64,000 nucleotides of DNA, taken from NCBI GenBank assembly GCA_002298925.1, contig DBMM01000098.1:37360-101359 (forward strand), written 5' to 3'. The stretch is from Geobacter sp. UBA698 (GTDB taxonomy: Bacteria; Desulfobacterota; Desulfuromonadia; Geobacterales; Pseudopelobacteraceae). Of the stretch, positions 62,370-64,000 are shown piece after piece. The translations under genes were made by a program, and so were the position numbers. The notes below the pieces were generated by a model. That model was not told the DNA's origin, did not search any database, and worked only from the letters and a program-made list of their open reading frames with translations. Numbering within the stretch: position 1 is the stretch's first letter; every line of letters starts with the position of its first letter.

Positions 62370-63047
62370 TTATCTGTTGAATCGAAGCAGGGTCGACGGG
62401 GTCACTATCCTGAGCGGCGCCCTGAACTGCTCCCCCTGATAGCTTGCAGGCAGCGGCGCAAACGGCGAAGCGTCCCTGATTACCTCGATGATGGCCTGAT
62501 CCACCTCCGCCGAGCCGGTGCCGGCAGCCAGTCTTACGTCTAGGAGCGTGCCGTCCCGTCCCAGCACCAAGTCGATGATCCCTTCCTGACGTGCACTGTC
62601 ATTCAAGTTGCTCGCCCTTTGCCACCATCCGGCGTTGATTCTCTCCACCATTTCGAAATAATAGTTGCGTATGTCGTCGCGCAGTGTCTTGCCTTCTCCC
62701 AGGCTCCGGAAATAGCCTTTGGCCATGCCGGCCCCCAGGGAAGGTGAAACCGTTTCGGCACTACCATCGACCGCTTGCGCCTTGTCCGTGTCTCTGCCGA
62801 CTTCCGGCTGTATTTCAGGGGGCTGCTGCTGCGGTACGTTTTGGGGGACCGGTACGTCTGGGGGGAGGGACTGCGGGGTTTCAACCGCTGCCGGCAGTGA
62901 GACGTCTCTCATTTCAATGAACGGTATTCTGGTCGCAAATCCGGGCGATGTGCGGGGCTGAAGCAGCATGAAGGCTGTTGCCACGTGAATCAGAAGTGAG
63001 CCCGCCAGGCAGAACGTGAAGAGAGTCCGCGGCAGGTTCGACTGCAT
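62370..63047 (-). CDS. TonB-like energy transducer
   Basis: 225 residues, ATG 63047. An N-terminal membrane anchor (TLFTFCLAGSLLIHVATAFMLL) is followed by a Pro-rich spacer (about 50-110, QSLPPDVPVPQNVPQQQPP) and a C-terminal TonB-like domain (GIIDLVLGRDGTLLDVRLAAGTGSAEVDQAIIEVIRDASPFAPLP). No exbB/exbD or receptor gene is visible nearby. Confidence 0.8.
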   Translation of the reverse strand: MQSNLPRTLFTFCLAGSLLIHVATAFMLLQPRTSPGFATRIPFIEMRDVSLPAAVETPQSLPPDVPVPQNVPQQQPPEIQPEVGRDTDKAQAVDGSAETVSPSLGAGMAKGYFRSLGEGKTLRDDIRNYYFEMVERINAGWWQRASNLNDSARQEGIIDLVLGRDGTLLDVRLAAGTGSAEVDQAIIEVIRDASPFAPLPASYQGEQFRAPLRIVTPSTLLRFNR

Positions 63048-63187
63048 TACTTTCCCAGCAGCAGGTTCTGTGTGCAAATTCAGATGATGATCCGGTCGCT
63101 GGTACAATTGCTGCGAATCCTTCCCTGGTTGAATTAGGTCTTCAGCTGTGTTTTGAAGTAGATGAATAGAGCGGACCGCGAGGTTTC

Positions 63188-63937
63188 TTATTTCAGCAGG
63201 CGGTAAATATAAATAAAAGTTCCTCCGACCGAGAAGCCTGACAACAACCCGGCATAGCGGCTGACGGTTTGAGAAAGCTCGACTCTCAACGGGTACTGGC
63301 CAATGTCGGAAGACTCTTCGGTCATCATGGCGATTATATCCTGCCAGTCTCGGTCCCATTGGTAAATCTGCAGGTACAGCTCCGATCCCTTCCAGAGTAA
63401 AATGCAGAAGAAGACGATGCCAAAAGCAATGAATCCCTTTGAAATAGTGGAGTCTTTGATGGCCAGGTAGATCTTGCGCACCAGTTCAAGGTTCATGACC
63501 GATAGAAAGACCCAGATGGCGTTTTCCACCATTTTGATGTTTCTGAGGGTGTTGGGGCTGGGAGTCGGATTGATCAGCAGAAAGCCGCCCGAACAGGCCA
63601 GGATCACCAGCACTGTCAGGTAAACGGTCAGTTTGTTGCCTGATATCTCGAATGTTCGGCAGAAGACGTAATATTCAAGGAAACCGTGGGTGATCATCAT
63701 GATTGCCACGGTGCCGATGATGGAGTGATAGGCGGAGAGTTTGTAATAGTGCAGCCAGGGATTGATGGTGTAGGCCTGGCTGAGAAAAATCAGGAAGAAG
63801 CCGATGGCGATACTTGTCCAGACCCGGGCGTTGCCGATGCTGAAGTGAAAGCTTACTGCTCCGGCCAAACCCCAGAAAATGACCTGGATAATGTCAAATG
63901 TCTGCAACTGGCCGAAAAAAGTCAAAAACTGATCCAT
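63188..63937 (-). CDS. Polytopic membrane protein, function unknown
   Basis: 249 residues with about seven hydrophobic helices (FWGLAGAVSFHFSIG, WTSIAIGFFLIFLSQAY, IIGTVAIMMITHGFLEYYVF, VYLTVLVILACSGGFLLI, IAFGIVFFCILLWKGSELYL). CCGGAGG precedes the ATG. Charged loops include RNIKMVENA and DWQDIIAMMTEESS. I do not recognise the family. Confidence 0.75.
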   Translation of the reverse strand: MDQFLTFFGQLQTFDIIQVIFWGLAGAVSFHFSIGNARVWTSIAIGFFLIFLSQAYTINPWLHYYKLSAYHSIIGTVAIMMITHGFLEYYVFCRTFEISGNKLTVYLTVLVILACSGGFLLINPTPSPNTLRNIKMVENAIWVFLSVMNLELVRKIYLAIKDSTISKGFIAFGIVFFCILLWKGSELYLQIYQWDRDWQDIIAMMTEESSDIGQYPLRVELSQTVSRYAGLLSGFSVGGTFIYIYRLLK

Positions 63938-64000
63938 ATGGCCTCCGGTGATAGCATTAAATGTTTTATAAATCTTCCAGCACTGCCGCCGCTATTAACG

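Overview
The window is a chromosomal segment of a dissimilatory metal-reducing deltaproteobacterium. The best fit is the Geobacterales (Geobacter / Pelobacter propionicus group). The evidence is two giant multiheme c-type cytochromes using the CX4CH...CXXCH heme pattern first catalogued in Geobacter, a nuoEFG block, cytochrome bd, DUF507 pairs and high-GC coding. The species assignment is inference from gene content; no database was searched.

Layout. 0-5 kb (minus strand): hemW followed by nuoE-nuoF-nuoG, the NADH-input module of complex I, which continues off the left edge. 5-9.6 kb (plus): a small monoheme cytochrome c, two tandem DUF507 proteins, a lipoprotein, a DUF815 ATPase and a Slt-type lytic transglycosylase. 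9.6-17 kb (minus): lptD, folC, accD and trpA, preceded by a chemoreceptor gene. 17.4-22.2 kb (minus): an SLT-domain lipoprotein behind a near-consensus promoter and a structured leader, cydAB, an Rrf2 regulator preceded by a perfect 20-bp inverted repeat, and tatC. 22.4-30.3 kb (plus): a complete nine-gene V/A-type ATPase operon (coiled-coil stalk subunit, I, K, E, C, F, A, B, D) with overlapping genes. Its short c subunit carries residues matching sodium-binding c rings.

30.2-35.5 kb is an accessory island. It is bounded by a 44-bp direct duplication (41/44 identical) of the 3' end of the ATPase D gene. It holds katG, three copies of a ~250-bp MITE-like element with 15-bp inverted ends, a triple 22-nt direct repeat resembling an IS end, two paralogous AT-rich RNA units each with an 11-codon reading frame and a terminator, a PAS gene with one stop codon, and a lipoprotein gene. 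No integrase is visible.

35.5-42.6 kb: mgtC, rnr (carrying an in-frame palindromic repeat element), an M23 peptidase, two TPM-domain proteins and a divergent acetate kinase with altered phosphate and nucleotide motifs. 42.9-52.5 kb (minus): two very large exported cytochromes, one with about 27 heme motifs and one a 2069-residue fusion of adhesin-like repeats to 11 heme motifs. They form a probable extracellular electron-transfer operon. 53-64 kb: tRNA-Cys, a lipoprotein, yebC-msrA-ruvC-ruvA, lemA with a TPM protein, a minus-strand set of an unknown two-domain protein, DedA, a SpoU-type RNA methyltransferase and a SemiSWEET, a TPR protein, a TonB-like protein and a polytopic membrane protein.

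Themes: respiration (complex I input, cytochrome bd, extracellular cytochromes), ion-motive ATPase activity, envelope biogenesis and oxidative stress. The least explained parts are the twin RNA/micropeptide units, the duplication-bounded island and the repeat inserted into rnr.
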